Notes: a model not told the origin generated them from the letters alone. 64,000 nucleotides of DNA from Massilia sp. NR 4-1 (GCF_001191005.1 NZ_CP012201.1:5704001-5768000), one strand, 5' to 3'; shown: positions 17,672 through 26,046, numbered from the stretch's first letter. Made by a program: numbers and translations.

Positions 17672-18181
17672 TCAGGGCAGCGTCTGTTCGTTCTTTTGCG
17701 AGTTGAAGATGAGGGTCTGGGCGGCGCGGCCATCGCTGGCGGCGCCGATATTGACGGTATTGATCTGCGTGGGCAGGAAGTCGCTCAGCACGGCGTTGTG
17801 CAGCACGGCGCCCGCGGGCAGGGCGGTCTTGGCGATTTCCTGGAACACGGTCACGGTGTCCGAGCGCAGCTGCATGCCGACCCATTGCAGCGGCAGGCGG
17901 CGGCCGTCCACGCTCAGGTGGAACTGCTGGTCCAGATAGCGGCGGAAGGCTTGCTGGTCTTCTTCCCGCCCCAGGTCGAACTGGCGCTGGTAGAGATTGG
18001 TCAGCAGCGCCTCCACATCGTGCGCGGTGTAGGTGTGCACCACTTCCGTGCTACCGGTGCGCGCGTTGTGGCTGATGTCGGCGATGCCCATATGGTAGTT
18101 GTGGGCATGGCCGGCCGCGCCCAGGCAGAGCAGGGCGGCGGCCACGGTCGCGCGCAGAAGACGGGGGACTGGCATTGGCAT
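17672..18181 (-). CDS. DUF6702-family secreted protein
   Basis: The 169-residue protein has an N-terminal signal peptide (RLLRATVAAALLCLGAAGHA) followed by a mature start HNYHMGIADISHNARTGSTE, the hallmark of the DUF6702 family. Family members are exported proteins of unknown function, often next to M1 peptidases and TonB receptors, as here. The gene overlaps the peptidase stop by one base (TAATG) and lies 26 bp before the receptor, so the three are probably one unit. No catalytic residues can be assigned. The two N-terminal histidines could bind metal, but that is speculation. Confidence 0.75.
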   Translation of the reverse strand: MPMPVPRLLRATVAAALLCLGAAGHAHNYHMGIADISHNARTGSTEVVHTYTAHDVEALLTNLYQRQFDLGREEDQQAFRRYLDQQFHLSVDGRRLPLQWVGMQLRSDTVTVFQEIAKTALPAGAVLHNAVLSDFLPTQINTVNIGAASDGRAAQTLIFNSQKNEQTLP

Positions 18182-20592
18182 TACTTCTTGCCGATCTCCG
18201 CATCCGCCTTGGCATCCTTGCCGTTGGCGGGTTTCTTCTCGTCTTCCGGCTCCTTGGTCTTGAGCGGGGTGGCGAAGTCCTTCATCAGGTTATCGCGGCC
18301 CTGTTCCATCTTGTACAGCTCCAGGCGCGACGGCGTAACCTTGCGCGGCCAGGAATTGTTGCTGTTGTCGATGTCGGCCGTTTCCCAGTAAGGATCGTGG
18401 GTCAGGCTCACCAGCGGCTCGTCGGTGACGATCAATTTGGTGATCTTCTTCGGCGAGTAGCGCCACACTTCGGCCGGCACGCGCTCGATGTATTTTTTGC
18501 CCGACTTCAGTTCCAGCTCCAGGATCAGGGGCATGACCATGCCGCCCAGATTGCTGAAGTCCACCAGGTAGATATGCTTGCCCTGGGCCAGCAGCTCCTT
18601 CTCCCACGGCTCCAGCTTCTCGACGTCTTCCTGGTACTTGTTGCGGTCCTTGTTGGTGACCGTGAAGTCGTCGTGCTCGTTGTAGAAGTCCCTCAGTTCG
18701 GGATGGGCGTCGAGGCGGCGCGCCATGCCCTTGTTACGCTGGTCGGTGACCGATTCCGGTTCGGCATCGCGGCGCGCCTTCTTCCAGGCCTTCTCGGTTT
18801 CCGGGTTCTTGCTGCTCACGCCCACTTCGCTGATGCCGTCGACGCTGATGTCGACCGGGTCGGTGGTGTAGAACCAGCCGCGCCAGAACCAGTCCAGGTC
18901 CGTGCCGGAAGCGTCTTCCATGGTGCGGAAGAAGTCGGCCGGCGTCGGACGCTTGAACTTCCAGCGCCGCGCATATTCGCGGAAGGAATAGTCGAACAGC
19001 TCGCGGCCCAGGATGGTTTCGCGCAGGATGTTCAGGCCCGCCGCCGGCTTGGCATAGGCGTTATTGCCAAACTGGAGCAGGGACTCCGAGTTGGTCATGA
19101 TCGGCACCTGGTTTTTCGAGCGCATATAGTCGGCGATGGCGCGCGGTTCGCCGCGCGACTGCGGATAGTGCTCTTCCCATGCCTGCTCGGCCAGGTACTG
19201 GACGAAGGTGTTCAGGCCCTCGTCCATCCAGGTCCACTGGCGCTCGTCGGAATTGACGATCATCGGGAAGTAGTTATGGCCCACTTCGTGGATGATGACG
19301 CCGATCAGGCCATACTTGCTGCGCTTGGAATAGGTGATCTCGCCGGTCTTCTTGTCCTTGACCGGACGCGGACCGTTGAAGGAGATCATCGGATACTCCA
19401 TGCCGCCCACCGGCCCGTTGACCGAGATCGCGGTCGGGTAGGGGTAGTCGAAGCTGTACTTGTTGTACTGCTCGATGGTGTGGATGATGGCCGGGGTCGA
19501 ATACTTCTCCCACAGCGGATTGCCTTCCTTCGGATAGTAGGACATGGCCATCACGTCCGTGCCGTCCTTCTTGTAGCCCTGGGCGTCCCAGATGAATTTG
19601 CGGCTGGAGGCCCAGGCGAAATCGCGCACGTTCCTGGCTTTGAAGTGCCAGGTCTTGGTCGCCTTGCTGACCGACTTCTCGGCCGCTTCGGCTTCGGCCT
19701 GGGTCACGATCACCACCGGCTTGCCGCTGCTGCGCGCGCGCTGCAGGCGCTCGCGCTGGGCTGCGCTCAGCACCTCGTTCGGGTTTTGCAGCTCGCCGGT
19801 ACTGGCCACCACGTGGTCGGCCGGCACGGTCAGCTTCACATCGTAGTCGCCGAATTCCAGCGTGAATTCGCCGGAGCCGATGAACTGCTTGTGCTGCCAG
19901 CCCGCCACGTCGTAATAGGCCGCCATGCGCGGGAACCACTGGGCGATTTCGAACAGGGCGTTCTTGTCCGCCTCGAAGTACTCGTAGCCGGAGCGGCCGC
20001 CCAGCACTTTCTGCTCGTTGACCTTGTACTGCCAGTCGACGCCGAAGCTGAAACGCTCGCCCGGCTTCAGCGGCGTGGGCAGGTCGATGCGCATCATGGT
20101 CTGGTTGATGGTGTATTTCAGCGCCTGGCCACCGGCCGTTTTCACGCCGGCGATCTTGAAGCCGCCATCGAATTCGCGCCCGGCCAGGATGCCGCGCAGG
20201 CCTTCGAATTTCATGCCTTCCTCTTCGTTGCGGGCGCGGGTCCATGCGTCGCGCGACGGCGCGGTCAGCATGCGGCGCGCGTCGGAGTCGGGCTTGTAGA
20301 TATTCTGGTCCAGCTGCAGCCACAGATAGCGCAGCGTGTCGGGCGAATTATTGTGGTAGGTGATCTGGCCGCTGCCGCTGATGGCGCGGTTGGCCTCGTC
20401 CAGCGTGGCGCGGATGGTGTAGTCGGCGCGCTGCTGCCAATAGGCGTGGCCGGGCGCGCCGGAAGCGGTGCGGTAGGGCGTGGCGGTGGGCAGCAGCTCG
20501 TCGAGCTGGCGGAATTTGTCGTCGAACGGTTCGGCGGCAAAGGCCGAGAGAGCCAGGCTGAACACAGCCAGGCCGAAAGGCAAACGCTTCAT
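18181..20592 (-). CDS. Secreted M1-family metallopeptidase (gluzincin)
   Basis: This 803-residue protein has a signal peptide (MKRLPFGLAVFSLALSAFAA). The zinc site is complete: H435-E436-V-G-H439 with the third ligand E458 in MDEGLNTF. The substrate-binding motif reads GGMEYPMISF, a variant of the M1 GAMEN motif. N-terminal beta domains (about 30-260) precede the catalytic domain, and a Lys/Asp/Glu-rich tail follows. It should be an exported or periplasmic aminopeptidase-like enzyme. It leads the operon with DUF6702 and a TonB receptor. A 13-bp-arm palindrome lies directly before its start codon. Confidence 0.9.
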   Translation of the reverse strand: MKRLPFGLAVFSLALSAFAAEPFDDKFRQLDELLPTATPYRTASGAPGHAYWQQRADYTIRATLDEANRAISGSGQITYHNNSPDTLRYLWLQLDQNIYKPDSDARRMLTAPSRDAWTRARNEEEGMKFEGLRGILAGREFDGGFKIAGVKTAGGQALKYTINQTMMRIDLPTPLKPGERFSFGVDWQYKVNEQKVLGGRSGYEYFEADKNALFEIAQWFPRMAAYYDVAGWQHKQFIGSGEFTLEFGDYDVKLTVPADHVVASTGELQNPNEVLSAAQRERLQRARSSGKPVVIVTQAEAEAAEKSVSKATKTWHFKARNVRDFAWASSRKFIWDAQGYKKDGTDVMAMSYYPKEGNPLWEKYSTPAIIHTIEQYNKYSFDYPYPTAISVNGPVGGMEYPMISFNGPRPVKDKKTGEITYSKRSKYGLIGVIIHEVGHNYFPMIVNSDERQWTWMDEGLNTFVQYLAEQAWEEHYPQSRGEPRAIADYMRSKNQVPIMTNSESLLQFGNNAYAKPAAGLNILRETILGRELFDYSFREYARRWKFKRPTPADFFRTMEDASGTDLDWFWRGWFYTTDPVDISVDGISEVGVSSKNPETEKAWKKARRDAEPESVTDQRNKGMARRLDAHPELRDFYNEHDDFTVTNKDRNKYQEDVEKLEPWEKELLAQGKHIYLVDFSNLGGMVMPLILELELKSGKKYIERVPAEVWRYSPKKITKLIVTDEPLVSLTHDPYWETADIDNSNNSWPRKVTPSRLELYKMEQGRDNLMKDFATPLKTKEPEDEKKPANGKDAKADAEIGKK

Positions 20593-20598
20593 TGAATC

Positions 20599-20634
20599 CC
20601 CTGAAATATTTTAGTTTTAGGAAATATTTCAGGG
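20599..20634. promoter_or_regulatory. Strong inverted repeat before the M1 peptidase gene
   Basis: Perfect 13-bp arms (CCCTGAAATATTT at 20599-20611 and its complement at 20622-20634) flank a 10-nt spacer. The element ends 6 bp from the peptidase start codon, and its proximal arm includes the purine-rich AGGGGA that would serve as the ribosome-binding site on the minus strand. It could be an operator or an RNA hairpin that hides the ribosome-binding site. Confidence 0.6.
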
Positions 20635-20718
20635 TATTCTAAGCGCAGAAAATGTGTCATGGTTCGACTGATTTGTAAAAACCATGAAACAAAAACGAAT
20701 ATCAGGTCAGTAAGCCGT

Positions 20719-21177
20719 TCAGGCGTTTTTCATGAGGCTGGCCCGCAGGGTATTCAAGGTTTCCTTCATGTCGACGATCTGCGCCACATCGCAGCCGCTG
20801 GCGCACAGCACCTGCTCGGGCAGCTTGGCGGCCTCCTCGCGCAGCTTGTCGCCTTGCTCGGTCAGCGAAATGATGACCTGGCGCTCGTCGTTGGGGCAGC
20901 GGTTGCGGTGGATCAGCGCCGCCTGTTCCATGCGCTTGAGCAGCGGGGTCAGGGTGGCCGAATCGAGGAAGAGCCGTTCGCCCAGGGCCGACACGGTTTG
21001 TTCATTCTGTTCCCACAACACCATCATCACCAGGTATTGCGAGTAAGTCAGTCCTAACTGGCGCAACAGCTTGCGGTAGAGCTTGTTCATCGCCAGCGAA
21101 GTCGAGTACAGCGCAAAGCAGAGCTGGGCGTCCAGGCGCGGCACCTGGTGCAGGGGATTGGAAGAGGGAGTAGCCAT
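20719..21177 (-). CDS. ohrR: OhrR-type MarR-family peroxide sensor
   Basis: The 152-residue winged-helix repressor carries the signature LDAQLCFALYSTSLAMNKLY, in which the reactive cysteine (Cys20) senses organic hydroperoxides, as in OhrR of Bacillus and Xanthomonas. The wing region (LFLDSATLTPLLKRMEQAAL and NDERQVIISLTEQG) is typical of MarR proteins. A second cysteine pair near the C-terminus (VLCASGCDVAQ) fits the two-cysteine OhrR class that forms a disulfide. An ohr peroxidase gene usually lies beside ohrR, but none is present within this window. A dyad just upstream is a likely autoregulatory site. Confidence 0.9.
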   Translation of the reverse strand: MATPSSNPLHQVPRLDAQLCFALYSTSLAMNKLYRKLLRQLGLTYSQYLVMMVLWEQNEQTVSALGERLFLDSATLTPLLKRMEQAALIHRNRCPNDERQVIISLTEQGDKLREEAAKLPEQVLCASGCDVAQIVDMKETLNTLRASLMKNA

Positions 21178-21187
21178 GCAGGCAGTA

Positions 21188-21205
21188 TAGATAGTGCGCT
21201 ATCTA
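21188..21205. promoter_or_regulatory. Dyad operator candidate for OhrR
   Basis: TAGATAG (21188-21194) and CTATCTA (21199-21205) form perfect arms around TGCG, starting 11 bp upstream of the ohrR start codon. The position would cover the ohrR promoter. MarR/OhrR proteins commonly repress their own genes through such dyads. Confidence 0.5.
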
Positions 21206-21295
21206 CTTGCAAGCTATTTTGGATGGACGCAACATCCTGGGGAATGAATGAAAAACAACAATTCTATTGGTACAAGCTTGCATAAAATACCGTCA

Positions 21296-21316
21296 CAATT
21301 GCTATTTTCGCAATTG
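21296..21316. promoter_or_regulatory. Inverted repeat upstream of the M4 peptidase gene
   Basis: CAATTGC (21296-21302) and GCAATTG (21310-21316) form 7-bp arms with a 7-nt spacer, in the AT-rich gap between divergent ohrR and the M4 peptidase gene and about 105 bp from the peptidase start. TAAAAT about 10 bp upstream could be a -10 element. Its regulator is unknown. The remaining leader to 21421 contains a further small dyad (CCATGG/CCATGG near 21367-21382) of unknown meaning. Confidence 0.3.
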
Positions 21317-21421
21317 CCGCTTAAGGTCAGGGTTCCCCGGCCCGACAGTATCGGCGGGGTTTGGCGCCATGGGCATCCATGGCATTGACGATTAGCGGTA
21401 CTAAATAGCGACGCAAATACT

Positions 21422-23914
21422 ATGATCAAATCTCATAAGAAGTCGGTATATGGTTCTGGTGTATTCCTGGCGCTGCTGCTGGCGGCAGCCCCCTCCCAAG
21501 CGCAGGTGCGCGCCTTGGCGGACGAGGTGCTGGTCCACCTGCAGGCGGCCGAAAAGAGCCGCGAGCTGAAGGCGGCCCAGCAGCTCGACACCCTGAAAAG
21601 CGACTTGGGGCTGGATGCGCGGACGGAGTTCAAAGCCATCAAGACCATCACCGATTCCTTCGGGCAGAGCCACACCCGCTTCCAGCAGCATTACGCCGGC
21701 CTCAAAGTCTGGGGCGGCGAAATCATCACCCACCTGGATGCCGAGGAAAAACACGCCGCCCCCACCAACGCGCTGGAAAAAAATATTTCGCTCGACACCG
21801 TCCCCGCGCTGAGCGCGGAGGATGCGCTGGCCATCGTGGCCGCCCAGATGGGCGTGAAAGGCCCTTACGCCTATCAGCCCAAACTGGAACTGCTGATTTT
21901 CCCGATCATCGTCAAGATGCCGACCGTCGACAGCAAGAACGGCCAGCTGGACGCCACCCAGGTGCGGCGCGAAGTGCTGCGCCATGCGCTGGCCTACCAT
22001 GTGCATGTGGAAGTGCACAATGCGGACGACGGCGCCCAGGCGCGCGACTTCATGATCGACGCCCACGACGGCGCCATCCTGAAGCAATGGAACAGCCTGC
22101 AGACGGCGCACGTGGTGGCCAGCGGCGCGCGCTCGCAGTACAGCGGCACGGTGTCGCTCAACACGAATAGCGCCAGCGGCGGCTACGAGCTGCGCGATAT
22201 GCTGCGCGGCACGGGCGGCAGCTACGGCAATAATGTGGTGCTGCGCTATGTGTCGGCCACCCCGTCCATCGGCGATATCTTCACCGACGCCAGCAACACC
22301 TGGGGCGATGGCCAGAACTATCTGCCCGGCTCGCCCACCACGACCGACACCTACCAGACGGCCGCGGTGGACGTGGCCTACGGCATGGGCGCCACCTGGG
22401 ACTTCTACAAAAAAATCTTCAACCGCAACGGCATCGACGGCAACGGCAAGGCCACTTTCGCCGTGGTCCACGACCCGCAGCTGAAGTCGGGCGGCGTGAA
22501 TGCCAGCTGGATCCCGGCCTGCTTCTGCATGCGCTTCGGCGACGGCGACAGTTCCGGCTACTACAAGAACCTGACCAGCCTGGACCTGGTCGGCCACGAG
22601 ATGGCACATGGCCTGACGGACAGCACGGCCCAGCTGGTTTACGCGGACGAATCCGGCGGCCTGAACGAAGCCACCTCGGACATTCTGGGGACGGCAGTGG
22701 AATTCTATGTACGCGGCGGCGGCTTGGCCGCCGGTTCGGCCAGCATTCCGGCCAGCGGCGGCAATTGGACTATCGGCGAGGGCGTGATGCAGACGCTGAC
22801 CCGCTATATGGACAAGCCCAGCCGCGATGGCGTCAGCCACGACGCCTGGAGCCTGGAGATGGGCGAGAGCGACGTCCATTATTCCAGCGGTCCGATGAAC
22901 CGCGCTTTCTATTTCATGAGCAAGGGCGCCACGACCTCGGGCGACACCTCCAGCCCGCATCTGCCGGGCGGCATGAGCGGCATCGGCATCGACCGCGCGG
23001 CGCGCATCTGGTATCGGGCCGTGGCCACCTACCTGACCACGACCAGCGATTATGTGGCCGCGCGCCAGGCCTCCATCGCCGCCGCCAAGGAGCTGTACGG
23101 CGCCGGTTCGGCCGAGGAAATCGCCGTGTGGAACGCCTTCCGCGCCATCAATGTGGGGCCGGCCTGGAATGCCCAGGCTTGCGGCCGCCTGGATGCCGGG
23201 CGCGAGCTGGCCGCCGGCGAGAGCGTCAAGTCCTGCAATGGCCAATACACGCTGATCATGCAAGGCGACGGCAACCTGGTGCTGTACCGTAGCGGCAATG
23301 TGCCGCTCTGGAACGCCCAGACCTATGGCAATCCGGGCGCTTACAGCATTTTCCAGGACGATGGCAATCTGGTGGTCTACCGGAGCGCCAGCCGCACCCC
23401 GCTGTGGAATTCCAGCACCTATAGTTCGCCGGGCGCCCAGCTGGCGGTGCGCGACGACGGCAATATGGTCATCACCAGCCCGAACGGCTTGCCGGTCTGG
23501 TTCGTGACGGCGCCGGCCGGCATCGGTCCGGTGCAAGCGGCCTCGGGCGGCAACACCGCCTTCGGCAGCGCCGATGTGGTGCAGGCGGGGGCCGCCGGCG
23601 TGCGCGGCGCGGTGGATGCGGCGCTGAGCCAGTACTTCCGCGTCAGCGTGGCGCCCGGCAAAACCCTGACCGCCGATTTTGTCGGTGGCTGGATGCCCTA
23701 CCACGTCAATAAATTCACGCTGACCACCTTCAACAGCGCCAATGTGCAACTGGGCTCGGCCACCTCGTCCTTCCACGCCACCCGCCTGCTGCAAAGCTAT
23801 ACCAATAGCACCGGGGTGGCGCAGGATATCGTGTTCCAGGTCTACCGCAATTGGGACAGCGTCACGCCGTTCTACGGGCCGGTGCCGTATACCATCGCCA
23901 TCAAGCAGAACTAA
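21422..23914 (+). CDS. Secreted M4 (thermolysin-type) metallopeptidase with bulb-lectin domain
   Basis: The 830-residue exoenzyme has a signal peptide (VFLALLLAAAPSQAQ), an FTP/PepSY-type propeptide (about 28-230; THTRFQQHYAGLKVWGGEI would be inside it) and an M4 catalytic domain. The zinc site is H392-E393-M-A-H396 with the third ligand in GGLNEATSD. The catalytic histidine region is seen in SSGPMNRAFYFMSKG. After the catalytic domain come three repeats of the B-type mannose-binding lectin motif (MQGDGNLVLY, FQDDGNLVVY, VRDDGNMVIT; about 610-700). A C-terminal beta-rich domain (about 720-830) resembles the extra domains of secreted proteases. The lectin fusion suggests binding to glycans or cell surfaces. 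Confidence 0.92.
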   Translation: MIKSHKKSVYGSGVFLALLLAAAPSQAQVRALADEVLVHLQAAEKSRELKAAQQLDTLKSDLGLDARTEFKAIKTITDSFGQSHTRFQQHYAGLKVWGGEIITHLDAEEKHAAPTNALEKNISLDTVPALSAEDALAIVAAQMGVKGPYAYQPKLELLIFPIIVKMPTVDSKNGQLDATQVRREVLRHALAYHVHVEVHNADDGAQARDFMIDAHDGAILKQWNSLQTAHVVASGARSQYSGTVSLNTNSASGGYELRDMLRGTGGSYGNNVVLRYVSATPSIGDIFTDASNTWGDGQNYLPGSPTTTDTYQTAAVDVAYGMGATWDFYKKIFNRNGIDGNGKATFAVVHDPQLKSGGVNASWIPACFCMRFGDGDSSGYYKNLTSLDLVGHEMAHGLTDSTAQLVYADESGGLNEATSDILGTAVEFYVRGGGLAAGSASIPASGGNWTIGEGVMQTLTRYMDKPSRDGVSHDAWSLEMGESDVHYSSGPMNRAFYFMSKGATTSGDTSSPHLPGGMSGIGIDRAARIWYRAVATYLTTTSDYVAARQASIAAAKELYGAGSAEEIAVWNAFRAINVGPAWNAQACGRLDAGRELAAGESVKSCNGQYTLIMQGDGNLVLYRSGNVPLWNAQTYGNPGAYSIFQDDGNLVVYRSASRTPLWNSSTYSSPGAQLAVRDDGNMVITSPNGLPVWFVTAPAGIGPVQAASGGNTAFGSADVVQAGAAGVRGAVDAALSQYFRVSVAPGKTLTADFVGGWMPYHVNKFTLTTFNSANVQLGSATSSFHATRLLQSYTNSTGVAQDIVFQVYRNWDSVTPFYGPVPYTIAIKQN

Positions 23915-23940
23915 GCGGTACAGCGCTTCCAGGACCAGCC

Positions 23941-24414
23941 ATGCGCAAAACGGCAAGCATGATGTTTTTACCTTTTTGGCTGGGCCTGGGCGCGCTGCTG
24001 GGCGCCTGCGCGGCGCTGGCTCCCGCTCCCGCGCTGGCGCCGTTTCTGGCGCTGGAACAGGAGAGTGGCTGCGCGCCGCGCCTGCGCCTGTATCTGATCG
24101 ACGAGCGCTATGTGTATCTCGAGTCCGATAGCCGGGTCTGCTCGGACGCCAATACGCGCAGCCTGTTCGACCGCCGTCCCGAGCATTTCCTGTGCGGCAG
24201 CGGCGGCCTGGCTGCCGCCACGCATTGCCGCGACGAGAATTTCCGCACCCTGTTCGAGCAAGTCCGCCGCCATGTGGCGCGGCCCGGCCAGGAAGGGCCC
24301 GGCCGGGAAGGGCTCGGCCAGGCGCGGCCGGAGCCGGATCCGGGGCTGGCGGGGCATCACCGCCTGCGTCTGCTGTACGACGGCGAGGCCGCCGGCGGCC
24401 CCCCTGGTTTGTAG
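23941..24414 (+). CDS. Small predicted lipoprotein, unknown function
   Basis: This 157-residue protein starts at MRKTASMMFLPFWLGLGALL, giving a signal peptide with lipobox LLGAC. A longer frame upstream reads through the end of the peptidase gene and is less likely. The mature part has several cysteines (SGCAPR, SRVCSD, FLCGSG, THCRDE) that could form disulfides in the periplasm, then a Gly/Pro/Arg-rich low-complexity tail (about 115-140). It lies 26 bp after the M4 peptidase gene and may be cotranscribed with it. I do not recognise the family. Confidence 0.6.
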   Translation: MRKTASMMFLPFWLGLGALLGACAALAPAPALAPFLALEQESGCAPRLRLYLIDERYVYLESDSRVCSDANTRSLFDRRPEHFLCGSGGLAAATHCRDENFRTLFEQVRRHVARPGQEGPGREGLGQARPEPDPGLAGHHRLRLLYDGEAAGGPPGL

Positions 24415-24434
24415 CTTGCTAGTCCATTTTTTGC

Positions 24435-24463
24435 TTGTCAGGCGATGGCAATTTGGCTATCGT
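24435..24463 (+). promoter_or_regulatory. Candidate sigma-70 promoter for the zinc-ribbon gene
   Basis: TTGTCA (24435-24440) and TATCGT (24458-24463) are separated by 17 bp, about 40 bp before the start codon at 24503. Found by eye, no experimental support. Confidence 0.35.
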
Positions 24464-24502
24464 TCAAGCGTAGCTCGTTCACAATGCGGCAGGGGGATGA
24501 CA

Positions 24503-24814
24503 ATGGATTTGACAGTGCACCGCCGCACGGCTGGTTCGCCGTTGCCGGAACAACGCCTGGGTTCGCTCCAGCTCAATCTGGTGGAATTGGACCCAGTAGC
24601 TATCGTCGATGGCACCCGCTATGACGATAACTATCTCGCAGACGATGTGTACGCCTGCGGTTCCATGCGCGAAATGTGCCCGATTTGCGAAGAAGGTCAT
24701 CTGCAGCTGGTGTTGCGCCAGCGCAGCGTGCGCGTTGCCCATCTCTTCTGTCTCCACTGCACCCGCTGTTTCGGCGCCTTCTTGCCGGACGGCACGCCCG
24801 CCCTGTCCGACTGA
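24503..24814 (+). CDS. Small zinc-ribbon protein
   Basis: This 103-residue protein starts at ATG 24503, chosen because AGGGGGA lies at proper spacing; an ATG 6 bp earlier sits too close to it. The C-terminal half has MCPICEEGHLQL and FCLHCTRCFGAF, giving two CxxC knuckles about 20 residues apart, enough for one zinc ribbon. No catalytic domain or membrane helix is visible. The protein is probably cytoplasmic. It stands before the HD-GYP gene with a 67-bp gap. Function unknown. Confidence 0.65.
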   Translation: MDLTVHRRTAGSPLPEQRLGSLQLNLVELDPVAIVDGTRYDDNYLADDVYACGSMREMCPICEEGHLQLVLRQRSVRVAHLFCLHCTRCFGAFLPDGTPALSD

Positions 24815-24881
24815 CCCGGCCTTGCCCGCCTCGGGTATCATGCTGGCAGTACGGCCATCCGGGCCAGGGGAGACGTTTTAG

Positions 24882-25976
24882 ATGAATGTGAAAGCAAAGC
24901 CAGTGGTGCTGGTCGCCGACGCGGTGGCCAGCAACCTGATCTGGATGAACAGCCTGCTGCAAGAGCGTTACGAAATCAAGCTGGCCGACAGCGGCGCCCA
25001 AGCCCTGCGCATCGCCCAGCAACTGCCCCGTCCCGACCTGATCCTGCTTGCCGCCGACCTGCCGCAGCCGGACGGTTTCGCCGTCTGCCAGCAGCTCAAG
25101 CGCGATCCCGACACGGCCGGCATTCCCCTGGTGCTGATCGCGGCCGCCGGCACGGATGCCGAACAGCGCGGCTTTGCCGAAGGCGCGGCCGATGTGCTGC
25201 TGCGTCCGCTGGTGGCCGAGGCGGTGCTGGCGCGCAGCGCCCTGCAAATCGAACTGGGCCAGGCGCGCGGCCTGCTCAAGCACGAAAGCCACCGCCTGGC
25301 GCATCTGGTGGAGGAACGCACCGGCGAGCTGCGCCAGATGGTGGATGCCGTGATCTGGGCCCTGGCCTCGCTGGCCGAAACGCGCAACTACGAAACGGCC
25401 AACCACCTGCGCCGCATGCAGTACTATGTGCGCGCCCTGGCCCAGCGCCTGCAGCAGCATCCACGCTTCGCCCACGAGTTGAGCGACGAGAATATCGCTT
25501 ATCTGTACAAGGCCGCGCCGCTGCACGATATCGGCAAGGTCAGCATTCCCGATTCCATCCTGCTCAAGCCGGGCCGCCTGACCGAGGCCGAATTCGCCAT
25601 CATGAAGCTGCACACCGTGTATGGCCGCGACGCCATCATCGGCGTGGAAGAGCGCCTGGGCTTCAGCAATACTTTCCTGCGCTTCGCCAAGGAAGTCACC
25701 TACTCGCACCAGGAAAAATTCGACGGCAGCGGCTATCCGCAAGGTTTGGCGGGCGATGCGATTCCGGTCTCGGCGCGCCTGCTGGCGGTAGCCGACGTGT
25801 ACGACGCCATGATTTCGCGCCGCGTCTACAAGCCGGCCTTCACCCACGAGACGGCGCTGGAGCTGATCCGCCAATCCAGCGGCCAGCAATTCGACCCGGA
25901 TGTGGTCGATGCACTGCTGGCGGTGGAGCAGCAATTCCAGGATATCGCGGCGCGCTACGCCGATGCGACAGAGTAA
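24882..25976 (+). CDS. Degenerate receiver-HD-GYP phosphodiesterase-like protein
   Basis: The 364-residue RpfG-like protein has a receiver domain (about 7-125), a coiled-coil linker and an HD-GYP domain (about 150-350). HD-GYP proteins hydrolyse cyclic di-GMP. The catalytic elements are visible: H215-D216 in LHDIGKVSIPD, HTVYGRDAI, YSHQEKFDGSGYPQGL and VADVYDAM. The receiver is degenerate: the phospho-acceptor position reads Ala57 (DLILLAADLPQPDG), the acidic pair is reduced to Asp13 and the conserved Lys is Arg (LLRPLVAE). The protein is therefore unlikely to be switched by normal phosphorylation. A histidine kinase gene follows 70 bp downstream with its own promoter candidate. Confidence 0.88.
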   Translation: MNVKAKPVVLVADAVASNLIWMNSLLQERYEIKLADSGAQALRIAQQLPRPDLILLAADLPQPDGFAVCQQLKRDPDTAGIPLVLIAAAGTDAEQRGFAEGAADVLLRPLVAEAVLARSALQIELGQARGLLKHESHRLAHLVEERTGELRQMVDAVIWALASLAETRNYETANHLRRMQYYVRALAQRLQQHPRFAHELSDENIAYLYKAAPLHDIGKVSIPDSILLKPGRLTEAEFAIMKLHTVYGRDAIIGVEERLGFSNTFLRFAKEVTYSHQEKFDGSGYPQGLAGDAIPVSARLLAVADVYDAMISRRVYKPAFTHETALELIRQSSGQQFDPDVVDALLAVEQQFQDIAARYADATE

Positions 25977-25986
25977 GAAATTTCCC

Positions 25987-26016
25987 TTGTGAATGGGCCA
26001 TTGCCCTTGATATAGT
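25987..26016 (+). promoter_or_regulatory. Candidate sigma-70 promoter for the CHASE kinase
   Basis: TTGTGA (25987-25992) and TATAGT (26011-26016) with an 18-bp spacer lie about 30 bp before the kinase start codon, within the short gap after the HD-GYP gene. Confidence 0.45.
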
Positions 26017-26046
26017 CAATTCACGATCAGCTGAGGGGCGCCTGGA

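Noticed and set aside
21317..21421. Possible riboswitch in the leader of the M4 peptidase gene
   Set aside because: A few small dyads are present, but I could not fit them to any known riboswitch core such as the GEMM class.
21401..23956. A frame of about 851 codons antisense to the M4 peptidase gene
   Set aside because: No recognisable motif, and composition explained by codon bias of the peptidase gene.
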